From contig NZ_BMXQ01000004.1 of the NCBI RefSeq assembly GCF_014651835.1, positions 24,597 through 88,596 of the forward strand: a stretch of 64,000 bases of DNA, read 5' to 3'. Under the pieces are notes generated by a model. The model saw only the letters and a list, made by a program, of their open reading frames with translations, was not told the DNA's origin and ran no database searches. Of this stretch, positions 1 to 7,932 are shown piece after piece. Position 1 is the first letter of the stretch. Each line of letters opens with the position of its first letter. The stretch is from Pigmentiphaga litoralis (lineage in GTDB: Bacteria > Pseudomonadota > Gammaproteobacteria > Burkholderiales > Burkholderiaceae_B). The position numbers and the translations under genes were made by a program.

Positions 1-597
1 ATGAGTCGAAGAGAAGGGCACGGTGTGCAGCATGCCGATGGCCGCCAGTTCCTGCTTGACCGCAAACTGCATCTTGATGCGCTGGCCGTAGGCGAACTTG
101 TCGGCCTTGGTCAGCAGCGCCAGGACCGGCTTGCCCGAAGGCGCGATCCATTCGATCAGGTTGCGGTCCAGGTCAGTCACGCCGCGGCGGATGTCCACCA
201 GCAGCACGATGCCGACCAGCGACGGCCGGTCACGCAGGTAGCCGCCCAGCACGTGGGCCCAGGCCGAGCGGTCTTCACGCGCAACCGAGGCGTAGCCGTA
301 ACCCGGCAGGTCGACCAGGTAGCCGATGTCGCGCTCGGGCTCGAGCTTGTCGGGCATGCCGAACATGTTGATCAGCCGCGTGCGGCCGGGCGTCTTGCTG
401 GAAAACGCGAGGCGGCGTTGCTGGGTCAGGACGTTGATAGCCGACGACTTGCCCGAGTTGGAGCGCCCGACGAAGCAGACCTCGGGGGCGCTGGGCGGCG
501 GCAGTTGATCCAGCCGGGCAGCGGAGGTCGTGAAGTGGGCGCGATGAAGGATGGACACAGTAGTGGGCAGAGAGCGCCGAAGGACAAGGACGCCCAT
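1..597 (-). CDS. engB: EngB/YihA-type ribosome biogenesis GTPase (C-terminus beyond window)
   Basis: The reverse strand reads as a 199-codon open frame that runs off the window at position 1, so the C-terminus is missing. It shows the TrmE/Era-type GTPase signature: P-loop GRSNSGKSS at about residues 44-52, the switch region KTPGRTRLIN, the G3 motif DLPGYGYA and the G4 motif TKAD. EngB binds GTP in the cytoplasm and assists assembly of the large ribosomal subunit. The ATG at 597 gives about 38 residues before the P-loop, and a GTG about 12 codons later is an alternative start. In beta-proteobacteria engB commonly lies near cytochrome c4 and resB; here a carbonic anhydrase gene sits between them. 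Confidence 0.93.
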   Translation of the reverse strand, partial: MGVLVLRRSLPTTVSILHRAHFTTSAARLDQLPPPSAPEVCFVGRSNSGKSSAINVLTQQRRLAFSSKTPGRTRLINMFGMPDKLEPERDIGYLVDLPGYGYASVAREDRSAWAHVLGGYLRDRPSLVGIVLLVDIRRGVTDLDRNLIEWIAPSGKPVLALLTKADKFAYGQRIKMQFAVKQELAAIGMLHTVPFSSTH

Positions 598-680
598 TGT
601 AAAGCCTGGGCGCCGCGGCCGGGCTATGGACCAGGACAGCAATGTCCCGGATTGCCCAGAGGCCTCGCCGACCAGCCCTG

Positions 681-1205
681 TCAGCCGACGCGCTTGAGCG
701 TCTTCTTGAAGGTTTCCTGGCGCGTGACATAACTTTGCACGCCGGTGCGGATCCGGGCGATGTCTTCATCGCTCAGTTCACGCACCACCTTGGCGGGCGC
801 GCCCAGGATCAGCGACCGGTCCGGAAAGGTCTTGCCTTCGGTGACGATGGCGCCCGCGCCCACCAGACAGTCCTTGCCGATCACCGCGCGGTTCAGGATC
901 ACGGCCTGGATCCCTACCAGCGACCCGTCGCCAATGGTGCAGCCGTGCAGCATGGCCTGGTGGCCCACGGTCACGAAGTCGCCGATGTTCAGCTCCAGGC
1001 CCGGGTCCGTATGCAGCACCGCGCCTTCCTGCACGTTGCTGGAATTGCCGATGCGGATGGTGTCGTTGTCGGCGCGCAGCACGGCGCCGGGCCAGACGCT
1101 GGCGTGTTCGCCGAGCACAACCTTGCCGATCAGGACCGCTTCTTCGGCTACATACGCCGAATCGGGCACGGAAGGGGTATTTTCCCCAAGCTGGTAGATC
1201 GCCAT
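681..1205 (-). CDS. Gamma-class carbonic anhydrase family protein (left-handed beta-helix)
   Basis: This 174-residue protein is built of hexapeptide repeats (for example IGKVVLGE, VQEGAVLH, IGDGSLVG, IGKDCLVG) typical of the left-handed beta-helix YrdA/PaaY/gamma-carbonic anhydrase group. Histidines in LHTDPG and in VGHQAMLHG fit the three zinc ligands placed between protomers of the trimer. The ATG at 1205 is preferred over longer frames because it gives the usual family length and the extra upstream 55 residues are low-quality sequence. Members bind zinc or iron; some hydrate CO2, while others have no shown activity. It is on the same strand as engB, about 80 bases upstream of it. Substrate and activity remain unproved. 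Confidence 0.88.
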   Translation of the reverse strand: MAIYQLGENTPSVPDSAYVAEEAVLIGKVVLGEHASVWPGAVLRADNDTIRIGNSSNVQEGAVLHTDPGLELNIGDFVTVGHQAMLHGCTIGDGSLVGIQAVILNRAVIGKDCLVGAGAIVTEGKTFPDRSLILGAPAKVVRELSDEDIARIRTGVQSYVTRQETFKKTLKRVG

Positions 1206-1809
1206 CGTTGTTGTTCCTTTATCGTGGTTCGATGATCTCTGTCCTGACTCCTTGCTATAATAAGAGGTTTCCTGAAGATTGAGCTGAACCAGACGAGCGC
1301 GCAAAGATAGCGCAAGACAGCGCCAACTATCCGGAATGGGGCAGGGCACTGGGGCAGGGCACTGAAGCACGACAACGGCAGACAGGGCAGTGTAGGCAAT
1401 CCGCCTGTCAGCAGATTGCGTACGAACAAATCAGCAAGGCGAATAAAAGTTCGCGTGGGGAAGGGACCCGAGATCGCAGTGGATCCGCAGGGTCAGCCAA
1501 CAAGGTTGAACTCACCCCAGGCGGCGGTTTACAAGAACGGATGTGAGACATCTGTGCCAACGACCGGATGCCAGACATCCGGCGGCAGCAGAAGACACCA
1601 GCAGCACAAAATCAGCACTACAAAATCAGCACTACAAAGCACCACCGAATACTCAACAACTGATGGTAAGCACTACCGGAGTTGAGCACTACCGGGCACG
1701 GAGTCGCTGCACGCTGGCGGCGGAATGGCCTGGCAATTCAGGAATCTGACTCGCGGGAATCGACTCGCGGGATTTTGGGTCGCGGGAATTTAGGTCGTCG
1801 AGGTTTTCC
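1206..1809. repeat. Gene-free, repeat-rich 600-bp interval before cytochrome c4
   Basis: No convincing gene is visible here; the short frames lack family features. The interval instead holds several repeat types. Two related 17-bp imperfect palindromes lie 27 bp apart (1538-1554 and 1565-1581); the second is part of a perfect 7-bp stem, CCGGATG / CATCCGG, at 1564-1582. An exact 14-bp tandem duplication, CAAAATCAGCACTA, spans 1607-1634. The core AGCACTAC recurs four times, starting at 1614, 1628, 1669 and 1685. The octamer TCGCGGGA occurs three times, starting at 1751, 1765 and 1780, just before the cytochrome gene. The stretch also holds the promoters of both flanking divergent genes. Confidence 0.75.
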
Positions 1810-2502
1810 ATGAAGCGTGTGCTGTCCCTGATGCTCGTCACGAGCGGTCTGCTGTTTGGTGCCACGGCCCTGTCGCCGTCCGTTGCCGCCGACGCGCCTG
1901 CCGCGGCGCCGGCCCGTCCCAAGATCGATCCGGCCAAGGGCGAACAGCTCTACGCGAACGGCGACGCCGCCCGCAACATCGTCGCCTGTGCGAGCTGTCA
2001 CGGGCCGGGCGGCAACAGCGCCGGCGCGGCCAACCCCAAGCTGGCGGGGCAGCATCCCGACTACCTGTACAAGCAGCTGGTCAACTTCAAGGTCAAGGAA
2101 GGCGCCAAGACGCCGGAACGCCCCAGCGCGGTCATGACTGCGATGGCGGCGCCCCTGACCGACGAAGACATGCGCAACGTGTCAGCCTACATCGGCGCCC
2201 AGGCGCTCAAGCCGGCCACCGCCAAGAACAAGGACACGGTCGAACTGGGCCAGCGCATCTACCGCGGCGGCGTCGCTTCCAAGAACATTCCTGCCTGCGC
2301 ATCCTGCCACGCCGCCAACGGCGCCGGCATGCCCGCGCAATATCCGCGCATTGCCGGCCAGTTCGCCGAATACACCGAAGCGCAACTGGTGGCGTTCCGC
2401 AGTGGCGCGCGCCACAACAACGTGGCCATGACCGGGGTGGCATCGCGCATGTCCGACGCCGAGATCAAGGCCGTGGCCGACTACATCGCCGGCCTGCGCT
2501 GA
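1810..2502 (+). CDS. Di-haem cytochrome c4
   Basis: The protein has 230 residues. A signal peptide covers about residues 1-27 (hydrophobic stretch LMLVTSGLLFGATAL, then a cleavage region ending SVAADA). Two cytochrome c domains follow, each with a CASCH haem attachment motif, at about residues 59-63 and 161-165, and with downstream methionines as axial-ligand candidates. Cytochrome c4 is a periplasmic, usually membrane-associated electron carrier feeding terminal oxidases. It lies directly upstream of resB-ccsB, the machinery that attaches haem to such proteins, which is a common beta-proteobacterial arrangement. A purine-rich CGAGG stands before the ATG. Confidence 0.93.
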   Translation: MKRVLSLMLVTSGLLFGATALSPSVAADAPAAAPARPKIDPAKGEQLYANGDAARNIVACASCHGPGGNSAGAANPKLAGQHPDYLYKQLVNFKVKEGAKTPERPSAVMTAMAAPLTDEDMRNVSAYIGAQALKPATAKNKDTVELGQRIYRGGVASKNIPACASCHAANGAGMPAQYPRIAGQFAEYTEAQLVAFRSGARHNNVAMTGVASRMSDAEIKAVADYIAGLR

Positions 2503-2538
2503 TCCAGGCCGGGACTGCCGTGCGGACCATCGGTCTTT

Positions 2539-2568
2539 GACAAGGGGCGGAGCGATCCGCCCCTTGTC
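2539..2568 (+). terminator. Perfect 13-bp stem-loop after cytochrome c4
   Basis: GACAAGGGGCGGA at 2539-2551 pairs exactly with 2556-2568 around a GCGA loop, a stable GNRA-type tetraloop. No U-run follows, so this is either an imperfect terminator or a 3' stabilising structure that separates the abundant cytochrome message from resB. Confidence 0.7.
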
Positions 2569-2691
2569 ACGCCAGGCTGCCCCCTTCGCACGTTTCCCGG
2601 GCCTCGCCTGTTATCGTTCTAGCGCGGCGACCCTGCCGCAGCGGGCATGTTGTTCGCCCATCCGTGCCGCCACGGCAAGGTTTTCGATTCC

Positions 2692-4881
2692 ATGAATGCT
2701 TCAACACCGGTCCAACGCACCACGGGAGCCGCCCGCTATCGGGACGACGTCGTGGAACTGCTGGGCTCCATGCGTTTCGCGGTCAGCCTGCTGTCCTTCA
2801 TCTGTGTCGCCAGCGTCGTGGGCACCGTGCTGGTGCAGAACCAGCCGTCGAACAATTATGTGAACCAGTTCGGCCCCTTCTGGTACCAGGTGTTCGACAC
2901 GTTTTCGCTCTATCACGTCTATAACGCGTGGTGGTTCCTTCTGATCATGGGCTTTCTGGTCGTCTCGACCAGCCTGTGCCTGGTGCGCAATGCGCCCAAG
3001 ATGATCAAGGAAATGCGCACGTATCGTGAGTACATGCGCGAGTCGAGCTTCAATTCTTTCCACCACCGCGCGCATGTGGACGGCGCCGTGCCGGTGGCCG
3101 AGGCGGTCGAGGCATCGGCCGCGCTGCTCAAGCGCCGCGGCTACAAGCTGCGCCTGCGCCAGGACGGCGACGCGACTCTGATCGCGGCCAAGACCGGCAC
3201 GGGCAACCGGCTGGGCTATATCTTTGCGCACGCGGCCATCGTCATCATCTGCATTGGCGGGCTGCTCGACAGCGAGATGCCGGTGCGCCTGCAGGTATGG
3301 CTGGGCAGCAAGGCGCCGCTGCACGACAACATGGCGATTGCCGACGTGCCGCCCAGCGGCCGCCTGAGCATCGACAATCCCAGCTTTCGCGCCAACGTGC
3401 TGATTCCTGAAGGCGGACAGAGCCGCAACGCCATCGTGCTGGTGGGCGACGGCGCCATGGTGCAGCCGCTGCCCTTCACGCTCGAACTCAAGAAGTTCAT
3501 TGTCGAGTACTACTCGACCGGCATGCCGCGCCTGTTCGCGAGCGAGGTCCAGGTCACCGACGGTGAAACCGGCGACACCTTCCCGGCCAAGATCGAGGTG
3601 AACGAGCCGCTGCGCTACAAGGGCGTGACGGTGTATCAGTCCAGCTTCGACGACGGCGGCAGCACACTGAGCCTGGTCGGACACGCCCTGCGCGGGGCGG
3701 ACAACTATTCCTTCCCGGTGGACGGCAAGGTCGGCGGCACGGCGTCGCTGGTGCCCGCCGCGGGCGCGAACGTCAACGCCAGTGACTTGAAAGACCTGAC
3801 GGTCGAGTTCAGCGGCTTTCGTCCCATCAACGTCGAAAACTTCGCGTCCCAGGTCGGCACGCCGGCGCCGCAGGCCCTGCGCGAGCACGTGGCGTCGGTT
3901 GCGGGCAGCGCCGCCAAGGTCGGGCATGACAAGGACTTCCGCAACGTCGGCCCCAGCGTGCAGTACAAGTTGCGCGACGCCAGCGGCCAGGCCTACGAGT
4001 TCAACAACTACATGCTGCCGGTGGATGTGGAAGGCACGCCAGTGTTCCTGAACGGCATGCGGGCCACGCCCGAAGAAGAATTCCGCTACGTGCGCATCCC
4101 GGCCGACGCCAAGTCGACCATGGAAGAATTCCTGGGCCTGCGCGCCGCGCTGCAGGACCCGGCCGCGCGCGAACTGGCGGCACGTCGCTTTGCCGACAGC
4201 AACCGCCTGGCCGCCGGGTCGGGGGGCGAAGCGCTGACGCAGCAACTGCGCGAATCCGCCCAGCGCGCGCTGGACACCTTCGCCACGGGCGGCCTGCAGG
4301 CCATCGCCAGGTTTCTGGAAGGCAACGTGCCGGCGGCGGAACAGCAACGGGCGGCCGATGTGGTGGTAAAACTGCTGGGCGGTGCGATGGCGGAACTGCG
4401 CAACGTGGCGCGCGAACGCCTGGGCCTGTCGCCCTTGCCCCGCACCGGTCCCGACGTGGAGCAGGCGTCGACCTGGACGCAGATGTCGGTGGCGGCCCTG
4501 TCGGACATGTTCCTGTACCCCGCGCCCGTGCTGCTCAGCCTGTCCAGTTTCAATCATGTGCAGGCCAGCGTGTTCCAGGTCAGCCGCACCCCGGGCAAGA
4601 CGGCCGTGTACCTCGGGTGTCTGCTGCTGGTGCTGGGCGTGTTCTCGATGTTCTATATCCGCGAGCGGCGGGTGTGGCTGTGGATCAAGCCGGCCCCGTC
4701 GGGCGCCGCAGGTTCGGACACGCGGATGGCGATGACCTCGCAACGCCGCACCCTCGATTTCAACCGGGAATATGACGTGCTCAAAGCAGATCTGGCCGAC
4801 GTGTTGCAGGACAGGCAGCCGCCTGTCGACGCGACTGGCAGCCCGGCCCCGCAAGCGCATGACACCAAAGGTGGTAGCTGA
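2692..4881 (+). CDS. resB: ResB, System II cytochrome c biogenesis membrane protein
   Basis: The protein is 729 residues long from the ATG at 2692; an upstream in-frame ATG at 2647 would add 15 poorly conserved residues. Hydrophobic segments at the N-terminus (LLSFICVASVVGTVLVQ, then WWFLLIMGFLVVSTSLCLV), near residue 180 (IFAHAAIVIICIGGLL) and near the C-terminus (YLGCLLLVLGVFSMFYI) flank a large periplasmic domain, as in ResB/Ccs1. ResB works with CcsB/CcsA to present reduced apocytochrome c and haem for ligation on the periplasmic side. The stop overlaps the ATG of ccsB by one base (TGATG), which indicates translational coupling. Confidence 0.95.
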   Translation: MNASTPVQRTTGAARYRDDVVELLGSMRFAVSLLSFICVASVVGTVLVQNQPSNNYVNQFGPFWYQVFDTFSLYHVYNAWWFLLIMGFLVVSTSLCLVRNAPKMIKEMRTYREYMRESSFNSFHHRAHVDGAVPVAEAVEASAALLKRRGYKLRLRQDGDATLIAAKTGTGNRLGYIFAHAAIVIICIGGLLDSEMPVRLQVWLGSKAPLHDNMAIADVPPSGRLSIDNPSFRANVLIPEGGQSRNAIVLVGDGAMVQPLPFTLELKKFIVEYYSTGMPRLFASEVQVTDGETGDTFPAKIEVNEPLRYKGVTVYQSSFDDGGSTLSLVGHALRGADNYSFPVDGKVGGTASLVPAAGANVNASDLKDLTVEFSGFRPINVENFASQVGTPAPQALREHVASVAGSAAKVGHDKDFRNVGPSVQYKLRDASGQAYEFNNYMLPVDVEGTPVFLNGMRATPEEEFRYVRIPADAKSTMEEFLGLRAALQDPAARELAARRFADSNRLAAGSGGEALTQQLRESAQRALDTFATGGLQAIARFLEGNVPAAEQQRAADVVVKLLGGAMAELRNVARERLGLSPLPRTGPDVEQASTWTQMSVAALSDMFLYPAPVLLSLSSFNHVQASVFQVSRTPGKTAVYLGCLLLVLGVFSMFYIRERRVWLWIKPAPSGAAGSDTRMAMTSQRRTLDFNREYDVLKADLADVLQDRQPPVDATGSPAPQAHDTKGGS

Positions 4882-6209
4882 TGGAACTGACTTCTTCCCG
4901 CGCGGCCAACGGCCCCCTGCGCAAGCCGCCCGTGGACGCCGGTTCGCGGCGCGTCGACTGGACGGACGCCGTCTTTGCGCTGCTGCTGGTGGCCGGCGCC
5001 GTGTTCGCCTACCGCCACACCGGCGGCATCATGAACTACTACGACAAGCTGATCCTGGGGGGCGGCGTGATCGTGCTGGCGTGGCTGGGCTGGCTGTGGC
5101 GGCCACTGCGCTCGCTCATGGTTGCCGTCACGATCAGCGGCGGCCTGGCGGTGATGGCCTATGGCGGTGACCTGGCGCGCGGTGACCAGGCCTTTTTCTT
5201 GAAATACCTGCTGTCCTCGCAGTCGGCCATCTTGTGGATGTGCACGCTGTTTGTGCTGGCCACCGCCTGTTACTGGATCGGCCTGGTCGGCCGCAGCGCC
5301 ACGGGGGCCTGGCTGGGCACTGCGCTCAGCTGGTCGGCCGTGTTTGCCGGACTGACGGGCTTGCTGGTGCGCTGGCATGAAAGCTACCTGCTCAGCCCCG
5401 ATATCGGCCATATTCCGGTCAGCAACCTGTACGAAGTGTTCGTGCTGTTCTCGCTGATCACCGCGCTGTTCTACCTGTACTACGAGCAGAAGTACGACAC
5501 GCGCAGCCTGGGCGGTTTCGTGCTGCTGGTCATCTCCTCGGCCGTGGCCTTTCTGCTCTGGTACACCTTCGATCGCGGCGCGCAGGAAATCCAGCCCCTG
5601 GTGCCGGCTCTGCAAAGCTGGTGGATGAAGCTGCACGTGCCCGCCAACTTCATTGGCTACGGCACCTTCTCGCTCGCGGCCATGGTCGCTTTTGCGTACC
5701 TGGTCAAATCGCACGGCCAGACCACGTCGTGGGTCAAGCTGTCGCCGCTGTTCCTGCTGGGTGTCTTGCTGGGCCTGGAACCCATGGTGTTTCGCCAGAG
5801 CGGCATGCCGGCCTACTGGATGGTGTATGCCGCGGTGGTGGCGCTGATCGTTGGCGGGATTCTGCTGGGCCGCCGCCGGATTGCCGAACGGCTGCCCCCG
5901 CTCGAGATCCTGGACGACATCATGTACAAGGCGATCGCGGTGGGTTTCGCCTTCTTTACCGTGGCGACCATTCTGGGCGCCTTGTGGGCGGCCGACGCCT
6001 GGGGCGCCTACTGGCAGTGGGACCCGAAGGAAACGTGGGCGCTGATCGTCTGGCTCAATTACGCGGCCTGGCTGCACATGCGCATGATGAAAGGCCTGCG
6101 CGGCGACGGCGCCGCCTACTGGGCGCTGGTTGGGCTGCTGGTCACGGGCTTTGCCTTCCTGGGCGTGAACATGTTCCTGTCGGGGCTGCATTCGTACGGC
6201 GAGCTGTGA
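4881..6209 (+). CDS. ccsB: CcsB/CcsA-type cytochrome c haem lyase subunit
   Basis: This 442-residue polytopic membrane protein carries the tryptophan-rich haem-handling WWD signature near residues 375-385 (WGAYWQWDPKETWAL) and conserved histidines such as those in VRWHESY, MKLHVPANFIGYG and AAWLHMR. It exports or presents haem to ResB-bound apocytochromes. It overlaps resB by one base and is followed within 45 bases by a strong intrinsic terminator, so resB-ccsB form a closed two-gene unit, possibly joined by read-through from cytochrome c4. Confidence 0.95.
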   Translation: MELTSSRAANGPLRKPPVDAGSRRVDWTDAVFALLLVAGAVFAYRHTGGIMNYYDKLILGGGVIVLAWLGWLWRPLRSLMVAVTISGGLAVMAYGGDLARGDQAFFLKYLLSSQSAILWMCTLFVLATACYWIGLVGRSATGAWLGTALSWSAVFAGLTGLLVRWHESYLLSPDIGHIPVSNLYEVFVLFSLITALFYLYYEQKYDTRSLGGFVLLVISSAVAFLLWYTFDRGAQEIQPLVPALQSWWMKLHVPANFIGYGTFSLAAMVAFAYLVKSHGQTTSWVKLSPLFLLGVLLGLEPMVFRQSGMPAYWMVYAAVVALIVGGILLGRRRIAERLPPLEILDDIMYKAIAVGFAFFTVATILGALWAADAWGAYWQWDPKETWALIVWLNYAAWLHMRMMKGLRGDGAAYWALVGLLVTGFAFLGVNMFLSGLHSYGEL

Positions 6210-6250
6210 GGGCGGCCACGATCTGCCCCTGACGGCGTCGAGGCCGGACA

Positions 6251-6280
6251 AAACACCCCGCCCTTCCCGGCGGGGTGTTT
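6251..6280 (+). terminator. Intrinsic terminator, convergent ccsB / HxlR
   Basis: AAACACCCCGCC at 6251-6262 pairs perfectly with 6269-6280 around a six-base loop and ends in TTT. The A-run on the left side means it can also stop transcription arriving from the opposite strand. Confidence 0.9.
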
Positions 6281-6298
6281 CGTTTCAGCCGTCGATGG

Positions 6299-6757
6299 TC
6301 AAGCCGCCTTGTCTGACGTGACCGCCGGCCGCTCGGCCTGCCCGGCCTCCGCGATCGCCGGCATATGCGTTTCCAGCCAATCCACCAGATCGCGCACCTT
6401 TTCCGCCGCCTCGGCCCCCAGCGGGGTCAGCGTGTACTCCACATGGGGCGGCACGGTGTTGAACGACCGCCGGCGCACCATCGCGTCCGCTTCCAGCCAT
6501 TGCAGCGTCTGGGCCAGCATCCGTTCGTTGATGCCGCCTATCTTGCGTCGCAGCTGACTGAAGCGCTGCGTGCCCTGCAGCAGGGTGATCAGCACCAGCA
6601 CCCCCCACCGGCTGGTCAGGTGTTGCAGCACCTGGCGCGACGGGCAGTCGGCCGCCATCACGTCGCCGCGTTGCATCCGGTCGGACAGCGACAGGGCAGG
6701 CTTGGCCGCAAGCCCGACAGGCGCACTTTCATCGGGAAGTTCGATCGACGATGTCAT
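6299..6757 (-). CDS. HxlR-family winged-helix transcriptional regulator
   Basis: The protein is 152 residues from the ATG at 6757; an upstream ATG at 6790 would add 11 residues. The HxlR core is clear: CPSRQVLQHLTSRWGVLVL, then LRRKIGGINERMLAQTLQWLE for the recognition helix, and HVEYTLTPLGAEA for the wing. The conserved N-terminal cysteine (CPSR) is the one used by redox-sensing relatives such as QorR. The gene is divergent from an NmrA-type quinone reductase, the same pairing as ytfH/ytfG (qorB) in enterobacteria and qorR/qor2 in corynebacteria. It most likely represses itself and its neighbour and responds to quinones or disulfide stress; this role is inferred. Confidence 0.9.
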   Translation of the reverse strand: MTSSIELPDESAPVGLAAKPALSLSDRMQRGDVMAADCPSRQVLQHLTSRWGVLVLITLLQGTQRFSQLRRKIGGINERMLAQTLQWLEADAMVRRRSFNTVPPHVEYTLTPLGAEAAEKVRDLVDWLETHMPAIAEAGQAERPAVTSDKAA

Positions 6758-6803
6758 GACAGGCTGACTCCAAGCGACAGGGGGAACCACAGCAGCAATT
6801 CTA

Positions 6804-6840
6804 CACTTACCTCCGCGTGCGTACTTACGAATAATAAGTG
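6804..6840. promoter_or_regulatory. Candidate HxlR operator and divergent promoter region
   Basis: ACTTA-N7-TAAGT (6823-6839) is a perfect inverted repeat. The half-site ACTTAC recurs at 6805-6810, so CACTTA (6804) also pairs with TAAGTG (6835). Such AT-rich palindromes in an otherwise G+C-rich gap suit HxlR/QorR binding sites, which are typically inverted repeats between divergent genes. Confidence 0.6.
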
Positions 6841-6897
6841 AAGCGCCTATAGTCGGTTTTCTGATTCAACCACACCGATTTCAGCCAAGGACACATC

Positions 6898-7746
6898 ATG
6901 ACCATCGCCGTTACGGGCGCCACCGGAGAACTGGGCCGCCTTGTCGTCGACCGACTCAAACAACGCGTTGCGGCCAACGAGATCATCGCCCTCGTGCGCG
7001 ACATCCATCGCGCAAGCAGCCTGGGGGTCGAAGCCCGGGCCGCCGACTACACCCAGCCCGATGCGCTGGAAGCGGCGCTGGCCGGCGTCGATATCCTGTT
7101 GCTGATTTCCAGCAGCGAAATCGGACAACGCGTCGCGCAGCACACCCATGTCATCAATGCGGCAAAAAGGGCTGGCGTGCGGCATGTCGTCTACACCAGC
7201 CTGCTGCATGCCGACACGTCCACGCTTAGCCTGGCGCCAGAACATGTCGAGACGGAAAAGGCCCTGAAGGCTTCGGGTCTGACCTACACGATTCTGCGCA
7301 ATGGCTGGTACACCGAGAATTACATGGGCGCGGTCGCGCCGGCGCTGGGGCTGGGCACGCTGTACAGCAGCGCCGCCGACGGGCGCATCGCCTCGGCGTC
7401 GCGTGCCGACTATGCCGACGCGGCCGTGGCGGTGCTGACGGGGCAGGGGCATGAAGGCAAGACCTATGAGCTTGCGGGCGACACGGCCTACACGTTGGCC
7501 GAACTGGCTGCCGAGCTCTCCACGCAGTCCGGCAAGACCGTCGGCTATCAGAGCATCCCGGAAGCCGCCTACGCCGGCGCGCTGGTCAAGGCAGGTTTGC
7601 CTGAAGGTTTTGCCGCAGCCTTGGCGTCATGGGACGTGGCTGCATCGAAGGGCGCCCTGTTCGACGACAGCCGCGTGCTGTCGGCGTTGATCGGCCACCC
7701 GACCACGCCCCTGGCGCAGTCCGTCAAGGCAGCGCTGGCGAACTAA
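6898..7746 (+). CDS. NmrA/SDR-type NAD(P)H:quinone oxidoreductase (QorB-like)
   Basis: The 282-residue atypical short-chain dehydrogenase starts with the nucleotide-binding motif TGATGELGR (residues 6-14), followed by the HVVYTSLLHAD and HVETEKALKASGLTYTILRNGWYTENY segments characteristic of the QorB/YtfG branch of the NmrA family. These enzymes reduce quinones with NADPH in the cytosol. The catalytic Tyr-Lys pair of classical SDRs is absent, as is usual for this branch. It is divergent from the HxlR regulator, which supports a quinone or electrophile defence role. Confidence 0.87.
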   Translation: MTIAVTGATGELGRLVVDRLKQRVAANEIIALVRDIHRASSLGVEARAADYTQPDALEAALAGVDILLLISSSEIGQRVAQHTHVINAAKRAGVRHVVYTSLLHADTSTLSLAPEHVETEKALKASGLTYTILRNGWYTENYMGAVAPALGLGTLYSSAADGRIASASRADYADAAVAVLTGQGHEGKTYELAGDTAYTLAELAAELSTQSGKTVGYQSIPEAAYAGALVKAGLPEGFAAALASWDVAASKGALFDDSRVLSALIGHPTTPLAQSVKAALAN

Positions 7747-7839
7747 GGAAGCAGAACGACGGGCAGGACGTTCCGGCGGCAGCCGCGCCGGATCCTCCGT
7801 TGATGCCGTCCCCGTGTTTATAAAAAGTTGATACATGGC

Positions 7840-7917
7840 CGGGCGATGCCGCCCGACAATAGCTCCCATGCCTCAGGTACTCTGAGTCTTCACCTTGGGC
7901 GGGGAACGCCCCGCCCA
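7840..7917 (+). promoter_or_regulatory. Two stem-loops in the msrP leader, one abutting the ribosome site
   Basis: CGGGCG / CGCCCG (7840-7845 with 7850-7855, loop ATGC) is followed by a perfect 9-bp stem, TGGGCGGGG / CCCCGCCCA (7896-7904 with 7909-7917, loop AACG). The second ends five bases before the AGGAG ribosome site (7923-7927) of msrP. Either hairpin could affect initiation; no known riboswitch class is recognised. Confidence 0.5.
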
Positions 7918-7932
7918 TCGCCAGGAGTTGCC

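Noticed and set aside
1..732. 243-codon forward frame at the window start
   Set aside because: It is the complement of engB, whose GTPase motifs are unmistakable on the reverse strand.
1416..1749. Small ORFs in the repeat-rich gap before cytochrome c4
   Set aside because: They are composed of translated repeats, with no ribosome site and no recognisable protein pattern.
2701..4860. 719-codon open frame antisense to resB
   Set aside because: It mirrors resB codons, is rich in His, Arg and Gln, and has no family motif; long antisense frames are expected in DNA of this composition. The same applies to the frames opposite mrcA (12470-14074), the YdiJ-like gene (39479-41746) and the gene at 56151-58505.
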